Shown: piece after piece, positions 27,472 to 36,999 of the stretch
Layout of the letters: each line of letters begins with the position of its first letter
Position numbering within the stretch: position 1 is the first letter of the stretch
NCBI RefSeq assembly: GCF_040801785.1
Contig: NZ_CP161805.1
Coordinates: 1,240,001-1,304,000, forward strand
Origin: Sulfitobacter sp. LCG007
GTDB taxonomy: Bacteria; Pseudomonadota; Alphaproteobacteria; Rhodobacterales; Rhodobacteraceae
Direction: 5' to 3'
DNA length: 64,000 nucleotides
The notes under the pieces: generated by a model
Database searches by the model: none
Seen by the model: only the letters and a program-made list of their open reading frames with translations
What the model was told of the DNA's origin: nothing
Made by a program: the position numbers and the translations under genes

Positions 27472-28737
27472 ATGGCTACGAACGCGACGGGCGACAGCAA
27501 GAACACTCTCTACTGCAGTTTCTGCGGCAAGAGCCAGCACGAGGTGCGCAAGCTGATCGCGGGCCCGACGGTGTTCATCTGCGACGAATGCGTCGAACTC
27601 TGCATGGACATCATCCGGGAAGAGACCAAGGCCAGCGGGCTCAAGTCTTCCGACGGGGTTCCCACGCCCAAGGATATCTGCGGGGTTCTCGACGATTACG
27701 TGATCGGGCAGGCGACGGCCAAACGCGTGCTCTCGGTGGCGGTGCACAACCACTACAAGCGGCTCAACCACGCGCAGAAGGGCGGCGATATCGAGCTGGC
27801 GAAGTCGAACATCCTGCTGATCGGCCCCACGGGCTGCGGCAAGACCCTACTGGCCCAGACGCTTGCGCGGATTCTCGACGTGCCCTTCACGATGGCCGAC
27901 GCCACGACCCTGACGGAAGCGGGATATGTGGGCGAGGACGTCGAGAACATCATTCTCAAGCTGCTGCAGTCATCCGAGTACAACGTCGAGCGGGCGCAGC
28001 GCGGGATCGTCTACATCGACGAGGTCGACAAGATCACCCGGAAGTCCGAGAACCCCTCGATCACCCGCGACGTGTCGGGCGAGGGCGTGCAGCAGGCACT
28101 GCTGAAGCTGATGGAGGGCACGGTTGCCTCGGTGCCGCCCCAGGGCGGGCGCAAGCATCCCCAGCAGGAATTCCTGCAGGTGGACACGACGAACATCCTG
28201 TTCATCTGCGGGGGCGCCTTCGCGGGCCTCGACCGGATCATCGCGCAGCGCGGCAAGGGATCGGCCATGGGCTTTGGCGCGGATGTGCGGGACAAGGACG
28301 CGCGCGGGGTCGGCGAGATCTTCAAGGAACTCGAACCGGAGGATCTGCTGAAGTTCGGCCTCATTCCGGAATTCGTCGGCCGCCTGCCTGTGCTGGCGAC
28401 CCTTGAGGATCTGGACGAGGATGCGCTGGTCACCATCCTGACCGAGCCCAAGAATGCGCTGGTCAAGCAGTACCAGCGGCTCTTCGAGCTCGAGGATACC
28501 TCGCTTACCTTCACCGACGATGCGCTGACCGCCATCGCCAAACGCGCCATCGCGCGCAAGACGGGCGCGCGGGGCCTGCGCTCGATCCTCGAGGATATCC
28601 TGCTCGACACAATGTTCGAGCTTCCCGGCCTCAACTCGGTCACAGAGGTCGTGGTCAACGAAGAGGCGGCGAATTCGCTCGCCGCGCCCCTCATGATCCA
28701 CGCGGACGCCGAAAAGTCTCCTGCCACGGCGGGTTAG
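27472..28737 (+). CDS. clpX: ATP-dependent Clp protease ATP-binding subunit ClpX
   Basis: This 421-residue AAA+ unfoldase has the N-terminal C4 zinc-binding domain ([22 protein letters not shown]) and Walker A GPTGCGKT. Walker B is VYIDEVDKI, the pore loop and RKH region read [11 protein letters not shown], and the C-terminal small domain carries [14 protein letters not shown]. It selects substrates and threads them into ClpP. The length is normal. A terminator follows the gene. Confidence 0.98.
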   Translation: MATNATGDSKNTLYCSFCGKSQHEVRKLIAGPTVFICDECVELCMDIIREETKASGLKSSDGVPTPKDICGVLDDYVIGQATAKRVLSVAVHNHYKRLNHAQKGGDIELAKSNILLIGPTGCGKTLLAQTLARILDVPFTMADATTLTEAGYVGEDVENIILKLLQSSEYNVERAQRGIVYIDEVDKITRKSENPSITRDVSGEGVQQALLKLMEGTVASVPPQGGRKHPQQEFLQVDTTNILFICGGAFAGLDRIIAQRGKGSAMGFGADVRDKDARGVGEIFKELEPEDLLKFGLIPEFVGRLPVLATLEDLDEDALVTILTEPKNALVKQYQRLFELEDTSLTFTDDALTAIAKRAIARKTGARGLRSILEDILLDTMFELPGLNSVTEVVVNEEAANSLAAPLMIHADAEKSPATAG

Positions 28738-29040
28738 CGTGCGGCGCGCCTTCGGGCGCAGCGAAGTGCAGGACAAACCGCCCGCCCTCGTGCGGGCGTT
28801 TTCTTGACTGATTGCGGCAGACCATGTCGGCGCGCCTGACGTGTGGCGCACACGCGCGCATTGCTCGATCCGTCTGGTGGCGCATGACATGGGCGGTATC
28901 GCGACTCGCGCCGTATTCCTGATCCTCGCCAACAACAGATCCGGTCCTGGAGCAATACGTGATAGGTTCCGTGTGACGCACTTGCCATCAGGGTGCATCC
29001 GGGACGAAAGGCCCCATCCGAACGAAAAGGATGCAGGATC
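28738..29040. other. 303-bp gap after clpX
   Basis: The first 67 bases hold two hairpins, one a UUCG-loop stem (GCGCC at 28746-28750 with GGCGC at 28755-28759), the other the clpX terminator. The rest shows no ORF with protein-like composition, no RNA gene and no clear promoter that I can recognise. The acetyltransferase start lies at its right edge. Confidence 0.5.
28779..28804 (+). terminator. Rho-independent terminator of clpX
   Basis: A 7-bp GC stem (CGCCCGC at 28779-28785 with GCGGGCG at 28792-28798) and a six-base loop are followed by TTTTCTT. It is 42 bases after the clpX stop codon. Confidence 0.88.
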
Positions 29041-29580
29041 ATGCGGACAAGCGCTGGCTTCGAGGGTCGGGAAGAGCAGATCGCCGACCTTTTCACGCAG
29101 ACGTTCACGGCGGCGGAAGGGCCGGAGGAGGGCGCGCTGGTCGGCAGTCTGGCCCGCGACCTGCTGGCACGAACACCGCCGGACGAGATCCGGGTGTTCA
29201 CGGCCATGGACGACGGGCGGCTGATCGCGGTCGCCGTTTTCACCCGCCTGACCTTCCCGGAAGACCCCCGGCATGTGGTCCTGCTTTCCCCGATGGCGGT
29301 GGCGACCGATCGTCAGCGCCAAGGCATCGGTCAGGCTCTCATTGCCGGTGCGCTTCAATCCCTGCGCGCCGAAGGGGCAGAGGTGGCGATCACCTACGGC
29401 GACCCCGACTACTATCGCCGGGTCGGTTTCGTTCCGGTCAGCCCGGATCAGGCCACGCCACCGTTCCCGCTTAGCTTTCCTCATGGATGGATCGCCCAAT
29501 CGCTGACTTCAGACGAGATGCCTGCACTCTCGGGGAAGCCGACATGCGTTGCCGCACTGGACCGGACCGACATCTGGTAG
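29041..29580 (+). CDS. GNAT family N-acetyltransferase
   Basis: This 179-residue protein has a GNAT fold. The acetyl-CoA binding motif A reads LSPMAVATDRQRQGIGQALI (the R-Q-x-G-I-G loop), followed by GAEVAITYGDPDYYRRVGFVPV (core YGDPDYYRRVGF), the usual motif B with the Y/YRRxGF signature. It resembles the YhbS-like subgroup. The acceptor substrate is unknown. The start at 29041 (MRTSAGFEG) was chosen as the first methionine at the domain edge. Confidence 0.85.
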   Translation: MRTSAGFEGREEQIADLFTQTFTAAEGPEEGALVGSLARDLLARTPPDEIRVFTAMDDGRLIAVAVFTRLTFPEDPRHVVLLSPMAVATDRQRQGIGQALIAGALQSLRAEGAEVAITYGDPDYYRRVGFVPVSPDQATPPFPLSFPHGWIAQSLTSDEMPALSGKPTCVAALDRTDIW

Positions 29581-29767
29581 ATCCGCCGGGCGCTCTCCTC
29601 GGACCGCTCAGGCATCAGCCGCTTCACCGATGCGCCGCCTTTTTGATCCGGCCCCTTCCGGCAGGACTGGACGCTCGGCCAAATCCCTGTATTCGCATCT
29701 CGTGGGGAATGACCCGCCACGTCGCCCGCACCGAAGCAATCCGGCACCTTTCCTGGGGAGAAAAATC

Positions 29768-30142
29768 ATGACAATCAGACGCATTTCATCGGGTGGCGCC
29801 TTCGAGCCGCGGATCGGATACTGCCGGGCCGTGGTCGCCGGCGGGCTTGTCCATGTGGCCGGGACCGTCGGGCAGGGCACGACGGTGGTCGAGCAATGCC
29901 GCTCGGCGCTCGAGATCATAGGGGCGGCGCTGTCAGAGGCCGGATGCGGCTTTTCCGATGTCCTGCGCGTGACATACATGTTGCCCGACCGGGCCGACTT
30001 CGAACCCTGCTGGCCGATTCTGGCCGAAACCTTCGGGAAAAATCCCCCGGCCGCGACGATGATCGAGTGCGGGCTGATCGACCCGAAGTACCGCATCGAG
30101 ATCGAAGTGACGGCGCTGCTGCCGGAAAACGCCGGCGGCTGA
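29768..30142 (+). CDS. RidA/YjgF family protein
   Basis: This 124-residue protein has the RidA fold: [19 protein letters not shown] at the start, [16 protein letters not shown] in the middle, and the ligand-binding arginine in [12 protein letters not shown] near the C-terminus. That arginine is required for imine/enamine deaminase activity in RidA. The protein is expected to be cytoplasmic and trimeric. It has a good GGGGAG ribosome binding site before the ATG at 29768. It probably removes reactive enamines, but the substrate is not shown by context. Confidence 0.88.
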   Translation: MTIRRISSGGAFEPRIGYCRAVVAGGLVHVAGTVGQGTTVVEQCRSALEIIGAALSEAGCGFSDVLRVTYMLPDRADFEPCWPILAETFGKNPPAATMIECGLIDPKYRIEIEVTALLPENAGG

Positions 30143-30257
30143 CAGGCGCAGGATCGCAGGGCTGCACCGGCACGGATGCGCCGGACCGGTGGCGGCTCTG
30201 CACTGGACCTTGGCGCACCGCTGGTGCATAGAGAGGCGAAAGCATCCGGAGCAGCAC

Positions 30258-30641
30258 ATGGGCATCCTCAATTCGCTATTGCGCGCGGTGACGTGGTGGA
30301 ACGGCCAGACGCTGAACACGCAATTCTACACCTGGCGCAAGGGCACCAAGGTGGGCGAGGACAGCCAGGGCAACATGTTCTACCAGGACGCCGCCGGTGC
30401 GCGCCGCTGGGTGATATTCAACGGTGAGGCAGAGGCAAGCCGCGTGGATGCGGACTGGCACGGCTGGCTGCACCACACCTGGGACACGCCGCCGAGCAAG
30501 GAACCGCTGCGGCACAAGCCATGGGAAAAACCGCATCAGGAGAACCTGACCGGTACACCGCTTGCCTATGCGCCGCGCGGATCGATCCGGCGCGCCGATC
30601 CGGCGCCCCGCAGCGACTACGAGGCCTGGTCGCCGGAGTAA
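30258..30641 (+). CDS. NADH:ubiquinone oxidoreductase subunit NDUFA12-like
   Basis: This 127-residue homologue of the mitochondrial complex I accessory subunit B17.2/NDUFA12 is found in alphaproteobacteria. The family sequence is clear: [31 protein letters not shown], then [15 protein letters not shown]. It binds the peripheral arm of complex I. The ATG at 30258 gives the standard N-terminus [16 protein letters not shown]. It is first in a tight cluster with the MCE and DUF2155 genes, an arrangement conserved in Rhodobacterales. Confidence 0.93.
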   Translation: MGILNSLLRAVTWWNGQTLNTQFYTWRKGTKVGEDSQGNMFYQDAAGARRWVIFNGEAEASRVDADWHGWLHHTWDTPPSKEPLRHKPWEKPHQENLTGTPLAYAPRGSIRRADPAPRSDYEAWSPE

Positions 30642-30665
30642 CGGCTTCACAGAGGCAGGACACAG

Positions 30666-31127
30666 ATGTCGCAGAATACCACCGAAGTCCTCGTGGGCGG
30701 TGCCGTGCTTGCCGCGGCCGTGGCCTTCGTGATCTATGCAGGGCAGGCTACCGGTTTCTCGGCGGGTCGCGGCGCGACCTATCCGCTCGAGGCGAGCTTC
30801 CGCAGCCTCGAAGGCGTGAGCGTGGGTACCGATGTCAAGCTCGCGGGCGTCAAGATCGGCTCTGTCACGGACGTCCGCCTGAACCCGGAAACCTACCGCG
30901 CGGATACGACGGTCTCGTTGCAGCAGGGCGTCTCGATACCCGATGACAGCGCCATCATCGTCTCCTCCGAAGGTCTTCTGGGCGGCAATTTCATCGAGAT
31001 CATGCCGGGGGGATCGCCTTTCTTCTTCGAGGCGGGCGACACGATCACCGACACGCAAGGCGCGGTCAGCCTCATCTCGCTGCTGCTGAAATACGTCGGC
31101 GGCGGCAGCGACGGATCCCCGGAGTGA
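30666..31127 (+). CDS. mlaD: MlaD/MCE domain phospholipid transport protein
   Basis: This 153-residue protein has one N-terminal transmembrane helix (about 8-27, VLVGGAVLAAAVAFVIYAG) and one MCE domain (about 38-117). The latter has TYPLEASFRSLEGVSVGTDVKLAGV (core FRSLEGVSVGTDVKLAGV) and ISSEGLLGGNFIEI-like text reading VSSEGLLGGNFIEIMPGG. It should be the periplasmic hexameric ring of an Mla lipid transporter. The cognate permease and ATPase are probably the mlaE and mlaF genes at 41064-42580, not adjacent here. Its stop codon overlaps the next start by 4 bp. Confidence 0.9.
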   Translation: MSQNTTEVLVGGAVLAAAVAFVIYAGQATGFSAGRGATYPLEASFRSLEGVSVGTDVKLAGVKIGSVTDVRLNPETYRADTTVSLQQGVSIPDDSAIIVSSEGLLGGNFIEIMPGGSPFFFEAGDTITDTQGAVSLISLLLKYVGGGSDGSPE

Positions 31128-31480
31128 GACAGCTTGCCCTGGTCCTCGGCCTCCTGCTGGGCGGGGCCGCGACGGCCGAGCAGGCCGAACGCGCCCCCGG
31201 TGCCGAAATCCGCGCGCTCGACAAGTTCAAGGGCCAGGCCACGGACATTACCCTGCGGACCGGACAGTCGGCCCGTTTCGGATCGCTCGACATTTTCCTC
31301 GGCGAATGCCGCTATCCGGTTGGAAATCCGGCAGGCGACGCCTGGGCCGAGCTGGAAATCGCCGAGCAGGGCAAACCGGGGCTGGCATTCTCGGGCTGGA
31401 TGGTCGCGTCCTCGCCGGCGCTCAGCGCGATGGATCACCCGCGCTACGACGTCTGGGTCCTGCGCTGCACGACTTCCTGA
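31124..31480 (+). CDS. DUF2155 domain secreted protein
   Basis: This 118-residue DUF2155 protein has a short signal peptide (about 1-18, LALVLGLLLGGAATA). The conserved core is LDKFKGQATDITLRTGQ, LGECRYP, FSGWMVASSPALSAMDHPRYDVWVLRC. Two cysteines (in GECRYP and VLRC) could form a disulfide in the periplasm. The start is GTG at 31124, overlapping the mlaD stop. Function is unknown. Its 3' end overlaps the convergent aat gene by 37 bp. Confidence 0.85.
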   Translation: MRQLALVLGLLLGGAATAEQAERAPGAEIRALDKFKGQATDITLRTGQSARFGSLDIFLGECRYPVGNPAGDAWAELEIAEQGKPGLAFSGWMVASSPALSAMDHPRYDVWVLRCTTS

Positions 31481-32079
31481 GGATTGCGCAGCGGCGGTCC
31501 GGCAAAGCTGGCCTGGCGCCGCACCGCATCCTCGAGACGCGCATGGTATACGGCACGCGCGATCTCGATAGCCCCAAGCGATGCCAGATGGTCCGTCAGG
31601 AACTGCGTGTCGAACAACGTGAAGCCGCCTTCGTTCAGGCGATCGACAAGACAGGCCAGCGCGATCTTCGAGGCATTCTCGCGGCGTGAGAACATGCTCT
31701 CGCCGAAAAAGGCCGCGCCCAGCACCACCCCGTAGACACCGCCCGCGAGCAGGCCGTTCTCATCCCAGACCTCGAGACTGTGCGCCTGGCTGCGCCGGTG
31801 CAGCGCGATGTAGAGGCTGCGGATCTCGGCATTGATCCAAGTATCGCGGCGGTCCGCGCATCCGTCCAGCACCCCTTCGAAATCGCGGTCTATGGTGATC
31901 TCGAACGGTGTCCGGCGCATTGCCCGGCGCAGCGAGCGAGACATGTGGAAACCATCGAGCGGCAGGACCCCCCGCCGCCGGGGATCGACCCAGAAGATTT
32001 CCGGGTCGTCCCGATGCTCGGCCATCGGAAATATGCCGATGGAGTAGCCGTGTATCAGAAGATCAGGCGTCAGCTCCAT
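31444..32079 (-). CDS. aat: Leucyl/phenylalanyl-tRNA--protein transferase
   Basis: This 211-residue enzyme transfers Leu or Phe from tRNA to N-terminal Arg or Lys, marking proteins for ClpAP (N-degron pathway). The family hallmarks are YSIGIFPMAE, WVDPRRRGVLPLDGFHMSRSL (core DPRRRGVLPLDGFH), TWINAEI, HSLEVWDENGLLAGGVYG (core SLEVWDENGLLAGGVYG) and GESMFSR. The ATG at 32079 is preferred over a GTG at 32094, which would lie too close to its ribosome binding site. It lies 28 bp downstream of accC on the same strand. Confidence 0.95.
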   Translation of the reverse strand: MELTPDLLIHGYSIGIFPMAEHRDDPEIFWVDPRRRGVLPLDGFHMSRSLRRAMRRTPFEITIDRDFEGVLDGCADRRDTWINAEIRSLYIALHRRSQAHSLEVWDENGLLAGGVYGVVLGAAFFGESMFSRRENASKIALACLVDRLNEGGFTLFDTQFLTDHLASLGAIEIARAVYHARLEDAVRRQASFAGPPLRNPQEVVQRRTQTS

Positions 32080-32107
32080 CGGCCTGTCCAGCACTCCTGA
32101 GGGTTTC

Positions 32108-33460
32108 TCAGGCGCTGCCGAGATTGTTCTCCAGCCAGCGCTCGAGCCAGTGAATGTTGTAGTTCCCGCTCTGCAGGTCCTCTTCGCCGAGCAGCGCGTC
32201 GAAAAGCGGAACGGTCGTGTCGATGCCGTCCACGATCAACTCGCCAAGTGCGCGCCCTAGCCGGGCAAGGGCCTCGGGCCGGTCGCGGCCGTGCACGATC
32301 AGCTTGCCGATCAGGCTGTCGTAATAGGGCGGGATCCGATAGCCGTCGTACAGCGCCGAATCCATCCGCACGCCAAGTCCGCCGGGCGCGTGATACTGGG
32401 TAATGCGCCCCGGGCTCGGCGAGAAGTTCGGCAGCTTCTCGGCGTTGATACGCACTTCGATCGCATGCCCGTTGATCTTCAGGTCTTCCTGCCCGAAGGA
32501 CATCGGCAGGCCGGCGGCGACGCGGATCTGTTCGCGCACGAGATCGACTCCGAAGATCGCCTCGGTGACCGGATGCTCCACCTGAAGGCGGGTGTTCATC
32601 TCGATGAAGTAGAATGCGCCGTTCTCGTAGAGGAACTCGATGGTGCCCGCGCCGATGTAGTTGATACGCGCCACGGCGTCGGCGCAGACCTTGCCGATCT
32701 CGGCGCGTTCCTTCGCACTGATCGCGGGTCCGGGCGCTTCCTCCAGCACCTTCTGGTGGCGCCGCTGCAGCGAGCAGTCGCGCTCGCCGAGGTGGACGGC
32801 CTTGCCCTTGCCGTCGCCGAAGACCTGGATCTCGATATGGCGCGGCGTGGTCAGGTACTTCTCGATATAGACCTCGTCGTTTCCGAACGCGGCCTTGGCT
32901 TCGGCGCGCGCTGTGGTGAAGGCCCGCTCCATCTCCTTCTCGGAGTGCGCGACCTTCATGCCGCGCCCGCCGCCGCCCGCGGTTGCCTTGATGATCACCG
33001 GATAGCCGAATTCGGCACCGATCTTCCTGGCTTCCTCCAGCGTCGCGACCCCCCCGTCCGAGCCGGGCACGCAGGGCACGCCAAGCGCCTTCATCGTGTC
33101 CTTGGCGGTGATCTTGTCGCCCATGATCCGGATATGCTCGGCGGTCGGACCGATGAAGGTCAGGTCATGGTCCTCGACGACCTGAACGAAGCCCGCATTC
33201 TCGGACAGGAATCCATAGCCCGGATGGATCGCCTCGGCCCCGGTGATCTCGCAGGCCGAGATGATGGCCGGAATGGACAGATAGCTCTGACCGGACGAGG
33301 GCGGACCGATACAGACGCTTTCGTCGGCCATGCGCACATGCATCGCGTCGCTGTCCGCGGTCGAATGCACCGCGACCGAGGCGATGCCCATCTCGCGGCA
33401 GGCGCGCACGACGCGCAGGGCGATCTCGCCCCGGTTGGCAATCAGGATCTTGCTGAACAT
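32108..33460 (-). CDS. accC: Acetyl-CoA carboxylase biotin carboxylase subunit
   Basis: This 450-residue ATP-grasp enzyme carboxylates biotin on AccB, the first step of fatty acid synthesis. It begins [16 protein letters not shown], has the ATP-binding glycine loop [14 protein letters not shown], the [18 protein letters not shown] segment and the catalytic [12 protein letters not shown]. The length matches AccC. It lies 10 bp downstream of accB on the same strand, the standard accB-accC operon. Confidence 0.98.
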   Translation of the reverse strand: MFSKILIANRGEIALRVVRACREMGIASVAVHSTADSDAMHVRMADESVCIGPPSSGQSYLSIPAIISACEITGAEAIHPGYGFLSENAGFVQVVEDHDLTFIGPTAEHIRIMGDKITAKDTMKALGVPCVPGSDGGVATLEEARKIGAEFGYPVIIKATAGGGGRGMKVAHSEKEMERAFTTARAEAKAAFGNDEVYIEKYLTTPRHIEIQVFGDGKGKAVHLGERDCSLQRRHQKVLEEAPGPAISAKERAEIGKVCADAVARINYIGAGTIEFLYENGAFYFIEMNTRLQVEHPVTEAIFGVDLVREQIRVAAGLPMSFGQEDLKINGHAIEVRINAEKLPNFSPSPGRITQYHAPGGLGVRMDSALYDGYRIPPYYDSLIGKLIVHGRDRPEALARLGRALGELIVDGIDTTVPLFDALLGEEDLQSGNYNIHWLERWLENNLGSA

Positions 33461-33470
33461 CGCGCGTTCC

Positions 33471-33962
33471 CTATTCCAGGATCACGAGCGGAGAGCCGTA
33501 TTCGACAGCGGCGCCGTCCTCTACGAGAATGCGCTTGACGGTCCCTGCGCGCGGCGCCGGGATGTGGTTCATGGTCTTCATCGCCTCGACGATCAGAAGC
33601 GTGTCGCCCTCGGCGACGCTGGCGCCCACGCTGACGAAGGGCGCGGCACCGGGCTCGGCCTGCATGTAGACGGTACCGACCATGGGTGAGGTGACCGCGC
33701 CGGGGTGTTCGGCGGGATCCTCGCTGGCCGGGGCGGGCGCCGGCGCGGCCGCTGCCGCGGACGCAGCGGGCGCCGGAAGGGCTGCCTGCGGCGGCGTGGG
33801 CTGGATAGCGGCCTGCTGGATGTGCCGGCTGACCCGGACATTGAGGCTGTCGTCCTCGGCATAGTCGCGCTTGACCTGCAATTCGGTCAGGTCGTTCTCC
33901 CGCAGGAGCTCCGCCAGGGCCTTGATGAAGGCCACGTCCGCGTCGTGGTTCTGTTTCGTCAT
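33471..33962 (-). CDS. accB: Acetyl-CoA carboxylase biotin carboxyl carrier protein
   Basis: This 163-residue carrier has an N-terminal helical part (about 1-50), an alanine/proline-rich linker (about 52-88) and a biotinyl domain (about 90-163). The biotinylated lysine is K129 in VEAMKTMN. The thumb-like insert is [15 protein letters not shown]. The start at 33962 ([16 protein letters not shown]) fits the family; the frame upstream to 34133 is a non-conserved extension. Confidence 0.95.
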   Translation of the reverse strand: MTKQNHDADVAFIKALAELLRENDLTELQVKRDYAEDDSLNVRVSRHIQQAAIQPTPPQAALPAPAASAAAAAPAPAPASEDPAEHPGAVTSPMVGTVYMQAEPGAAPFVSVGASVAEGDTLLIVEAMKTMNHIPAPRAGTVKRILVEDGAAVEYGSPLVILE

Positions 33963-34118
33963 GCTGTCCTCAACCGGTTCCACGGGCCTTTTTGCCTCCG
34001 GCCCTTGCTCTTGGTTTCCGCTTATAGGGGAAGGGCGAAGCGCTGGAAAGCCGCGTCTTCCGGCCTCGCCGCCCGTCGGTTGCGCAAGGCAGAGGCCGTG
34101 GCCGCGCCACGTCCGGTC

Positions 34119-34180
34119 TTCCTTTGCTGTCAAATATCCTCGGGGGGACCGCCATCGGCGGTCGGGGGCAGACAGCCCCC
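34119..34180. repeat. Dispersed intergenic repeat, copy A
   Basis: This copy shares two blocks with the stretch at 50133-50182: a TTCCTTTGCT..CAAATATCCTCGGGG leader and a hairpin GGGGGC-AGACA-GCCCCC (34164-34180 here). A further 6-bp palindrome (ACCGCC-ATC-GGCGGT, 34148-34162) is inserted between the blocks in this copy. It lies between accB and livF. Confidence 0.75.
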
Positions 34181-34204
34181 TCCGACGCCCGCCAATCGCA
34201 GGCC

Positions 34205-34960
34205 TCAGATCGCGAGATATTCCGCCCTGAGGTCGGCGTTCTCGAGCACCTCCGCCGCGGAGCCGTCGAAGACGATGCTGCCGGTGTCGAGGATCACCGC
34301 CCGGTCGGCAAGTTGAAGCGCGCGCACCGCGTTCTGCTCGACCAGTATCGTCGTCATCCCCTGCTTCTTGATCACGGCGAGCGTCTTCTCGATCTCGTCG
34401 ACGATCACCGGCGCGAGCCCCTCGTAGGGTTCGTCGAGCAGCAGCACCTTGAGATCGCGTGCCAGGGCCCGCGCGATGGCCAGCATCTGCTGCTCGCCCC
34501 CCGACAGGGTTACGCCCTCCTGGTTGCGACGCTCGCCCAAACGCGGAAAAAGCTCGTAGAGCCGCTCGAGCGACCAGCCAATCGGCGGCTCGATCTGGGC
34601 AAGGCGCAGATTTTCCTCAACCGTCAGGCCCGCGATGATGCGGCGGTCCTCGGGAACGAGACCGAGCCCCGCCTGAGCCGCCTGATGGCTCGACATGGTA
34701 TGCAGCGGCTGGTGGTCGAGCCAGATCTCACCCTTGCGCACCTCGGGATTGCCGACCCGGGCGATGGCGCGCAGCGTCGAGGTCTTGCCGGCGCCGTTGC
34801 GCCCCAGAAGGGCAAGGATCTCGCCTTCATGCACGTTGAAGTTCACACCCTGAACGATGTAGCTCTCACCGTAATAGGCGTGAACGTCCCAGACCGACAG
34901 GAAGGCCGGGGCGGTGGCCGCCTGGTTGGCGTGCTTGGAAAAGTCGGGCTTCACGTTCAT
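34205..34960 (-). CDS. livF: Branched-chain amino acid type ABC transporter ATPase LivF
   Basis: This 251-residue ABC ATPase has Walker A LLGRNGAGKTS, signature LSGGEQQ and Walker B VLLLDEPYEGLAP. The GLVPEDRRI stretch is characteristic of LivF-type subunits. It is the last gene of the five-gene operon running from 39484. It starts with a longer N-terminus (FSKHANQAATAPAFLSVWD) before the first strand. It pairs with LivG to drive substrate uptake through LivH and LivM. Confidence 0.93.
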   Translation of the reverse strand: MNVKPDFSKHANQAATAPAFLSVWDVHAYYGESYIVQGVNFNVHEGEILALLGRNGAGKTSTLRAIARVGNPEVRKGEIWLDHQPLHTMSSHQAAQAGLGLVPEDRRIIAGLTVEENLRLAQIEPPIGWSLERLYELFPRLGERRNQEGVTLSGGEQQMLAIARALARDLKVLLLDEPYEGLAPVIVDEIEKTLAVIKKQGMTTILVEQNAVRALQLADRAVILDTGSIVFDGSAAEVLENADLRAEYLAI

Positions 34961-34980
34961 CTCGGATGTCCTTTGACAAG

Positions 34981-35006
34981 GTAAGGTGGGCCTGGGCCCA
35001 CCTTAC
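34981..35006 (-). promoter_or_regulatory. Strong intercistronic hairpin between livG and livF
   Basis: GTAAGGTGGGCC at 34981-34992 and GGCCCACCTTAC at 34995-35006 are perfect 12-bp inverted repeats separated by two bases. No T-run follows on either strand, so it is more likely an mRNA-stability or processing element than a full terminator. Confidence 0.65.
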
Positions 35007-35028
35007 GGGCAGCGGGGCAGGGCGGCGC

Positions 35029-35793
35029 TCAGTGTCCGGCGGTCGATTCCCCCAGATAGGCCTCGCGCACCTTCGGATGGCCCTTGATCCTCTCGGGCGT
35101 GTCCTCGACCAGGGGCGTTCCCTGGGCCAGCACGGTGATCCGCTCGGCCAGCGAGAACACCACATGCATGTCATGCTCGATGATCGCGATGGTGATGTCG
35201 CGCTCGTCCTTGATCTGCTTCAGCAGATCGATGGTGTTGTTTGTATCCGCGCGCGCCATACCCGCAGTCGGTTCGTCGAGCAGTAGCAACCGCGGCTCCT
35301 GGCTGAGGCACATCCCGATCTCCAGCCGCCGCTTGTCCCCGCGTGACATGGAGGCCGCGTGCATGTGGCGCTTGTCGATCATCCGCATGTCGACAAGCGC
35401 CTTCTCGGCATGCTCGATCACGTCCCTCTGCGCCGGCACCCGCGACAGCGCGTTCAACTCGAAGGAACCGTCGCGTTTGGCGAAGCAGGGGATCATCATG
35501 TTCTCCATCACCGTGAGATCCCCGAAGATCTCGGGGGTCTGGAACACCCGGCTGATGCCCATCTGGTTGATCTCGTAGGGCTTGCGTCCCAGCACCGACT
35601 GTCCGTCGAACATGACAGAGCCACTGTCGGGGATCAGCTTGCCGACGAGACAGTTGAGCAGGGTGGACTTGCCCGCACCGTTCGGCCCGATGATGGCATG
35701 GACCGAATTCTCCGCCACGCTGAGGGTCACGTTGCTGAGCGCCTGCAACCCACCGAAGCGTTTCCCGACATTCTTGATCTCGAGGATTCCCAT
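35029..35793 (-). CDS. livG: Branched-chain amino acid type ABC transporter ATPase LivG
   Basis: This 254-residue ABC ATPase has Walker A IIGPNGAGKSTL and Walker B LLLLDEPTAGMA. The C-terminal extension ETPERIKGHPKVREAYLG (here DTPERIKGHPKVREAYLG) is typical of LivG. The signature region reads MSRGDKRRLEIG, with R in place of the usual second G, as often in this subgroup. It lies 12 bp downstream of livM. Confidence 0.93.
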   Translation of the reverse strand: MGILEIKNVGKRFGGLQALSNVTLSVAENSVHAIIGPNGAGKSTLLNCLVGKLIPDSGSVMFDGQSVLGRKPYEINQMGISRVFQTPEIFGDLTVMENMMIPCFAKRDGSFELNALSRVPAQRDVIEHAEKALVDMRMIDKRHMHAASMSRGDKRRLEIGMCLSQEPRLLLLDEPTAGMARADTNNTIDLLKQIKDERDITIAIIEHDMHVVFSLAERITVLAQGTPLVEDTPERIKGHPKVREAYLGESTAGH

Positions 35794-35805
35794 AACGATC
35801 GCTCC

Positions 35806-36996
35806 TTACTCGGCCGGGCTGCGCTTGCCGTCGGCTGTATCGTCCGAGGCCTTGCCGCGTCGGAAGAGGCGTACAATGCGCTGCCCGCCCTCGATCAGCC
35901 CACCGGGCAGGAAGATCACGACGAGCATGAACATCAGTCCCAGCGTCAGGCTCCAGCCCTTGCCAACGAAGGGATGGACGAGAAAGACCATCGCATCCTC
36001 CATCCCGTCCGGCAGGACCGAGAACCACTGGTGCAGGATGGTGTCGTTGATCTTCGAGAAGATGTTCTCGAAATACTTGATCATTCCCGCGCCCAGCACC
36101 GGTCCGATGAGCGTTCCGGCGCCGCCGAGAATGGTCATCAGCACGACCTCGCCGCTTGCGGTCCACTGCATGCGCTCGGCGCCCGCCAGCGGGTCCATCG
36201 CGGCCAGAAGCCCCCCCGCGAGCCCGGCGTACATGCCCGAGATCACGAAGGCCGCCAGCGCGTAGGGCCGGGTGTTCAGCCCGGTGTAGGTCATCCGCTG
36301 CTGGTTCGACTTCACCGCCCGCAGCATGAGGCCGAACGGCGAGCGGAAGATCCGGATCGAGAGGTAGAAGCAGATCATCATGATGACCGCGCAGGTGTAG
36401 TATCCCACCGAGAAGGTGAAGTCCCATGCGCCCAGCGACAGGGTCGCGGCGTCGTTCATTTCCGCGCCGAAGAGGTTCGGATATTGCGGCGCGCCCGATC
36501 CGTCGAGAACGCGCGGGTCCGCAAGCGAGATCTGCAGCCCGGTCTCGCCGTTGGTGATCGGCGTCAGAACCGAATAGGCGAGATTGTAGGACATCTGCGC
36601 GAAGGCAAGCGTCAGGATCGAGAAGTAGATGCCTGAACGGCGCAGCGAGATGAAGCCGATGAGAAGCGAGAAGATGCCGGCCACGATCACCGACAGGATG
36701 ATGCCCGGAATGACGTTCATCGTCAGCAGTTTCATCATCCAGACGGCGGAATAGGATCCGACGCCCAGGAAGGCCGCATGTCCGAACGAGAGATAGCCCG
36801 TCAGACCGAACAGGATGTTGAAGCCGATGGCGAAGATCCCGTAGATCACGAAACGCTGCATCAGGTCCGGATAGCCCGCGTTGAACTGCGCCAACGCCGA
36901 ATTCGTCGGGAAGGGGTTCAGCAGGAAAGGCGCGAAGAGCGTCAGGACCGCGACCACGATGAGAAGCGTGGTGTCCCTGGAGGTGAGCCCGAGCAT
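35806..36996 (-). CDS. livM: Branched-chain amino acid type ABC transporter permease LivM
   Basis: This 396-residue permease has about nine to ten hydrophobic segments, starting [18 protein letters not shown]. The LivM hallmarks are [27 protein letters not shown] (core [19 protein letters not shown]) and [13 protein letters not shown]. It forms the channel with LivH. Only three bases separate its start from the livH stop codon upstream, so the two are translationally linked. Confidence 0.93.
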   Translation of the reverse strand: MLGLTSRDTTLLIVVAVLTLFAPFLLNPFPTNSALAQFNAGYPDLMQRFVIYGIFAIGFNILFGLTGYLSFGHAAFLGVGSYSAVWMMKLLTMNVIPGIILSVIVAGIFSLLIGFISLRRSGIYFSILTLAFAQMSYNLAYSVLTPITNGETGLQISLADPRVLDGSGAPQYPNLFGAEMNDAATLSLGAWDFTFSVGYYTCAVIMMICFYLSIRIFRSPFGLMLRAVKSNQQRMTYTGLNTRPYALAAFVISGMYAGLAGGLLAAMDPLAGAERMQWTASGEVVLMTILGGAGTLIGPVLGAGMIKYFENIFSKINDTILHQWFSVLPDGMEDAMVFLVHPFVGKGWSLTLGLMFMLVVIFLPGGLIEGGQRIVRLFRRGKASDDTADGKRSPAE

Positions 36997-36999
36997 GCG

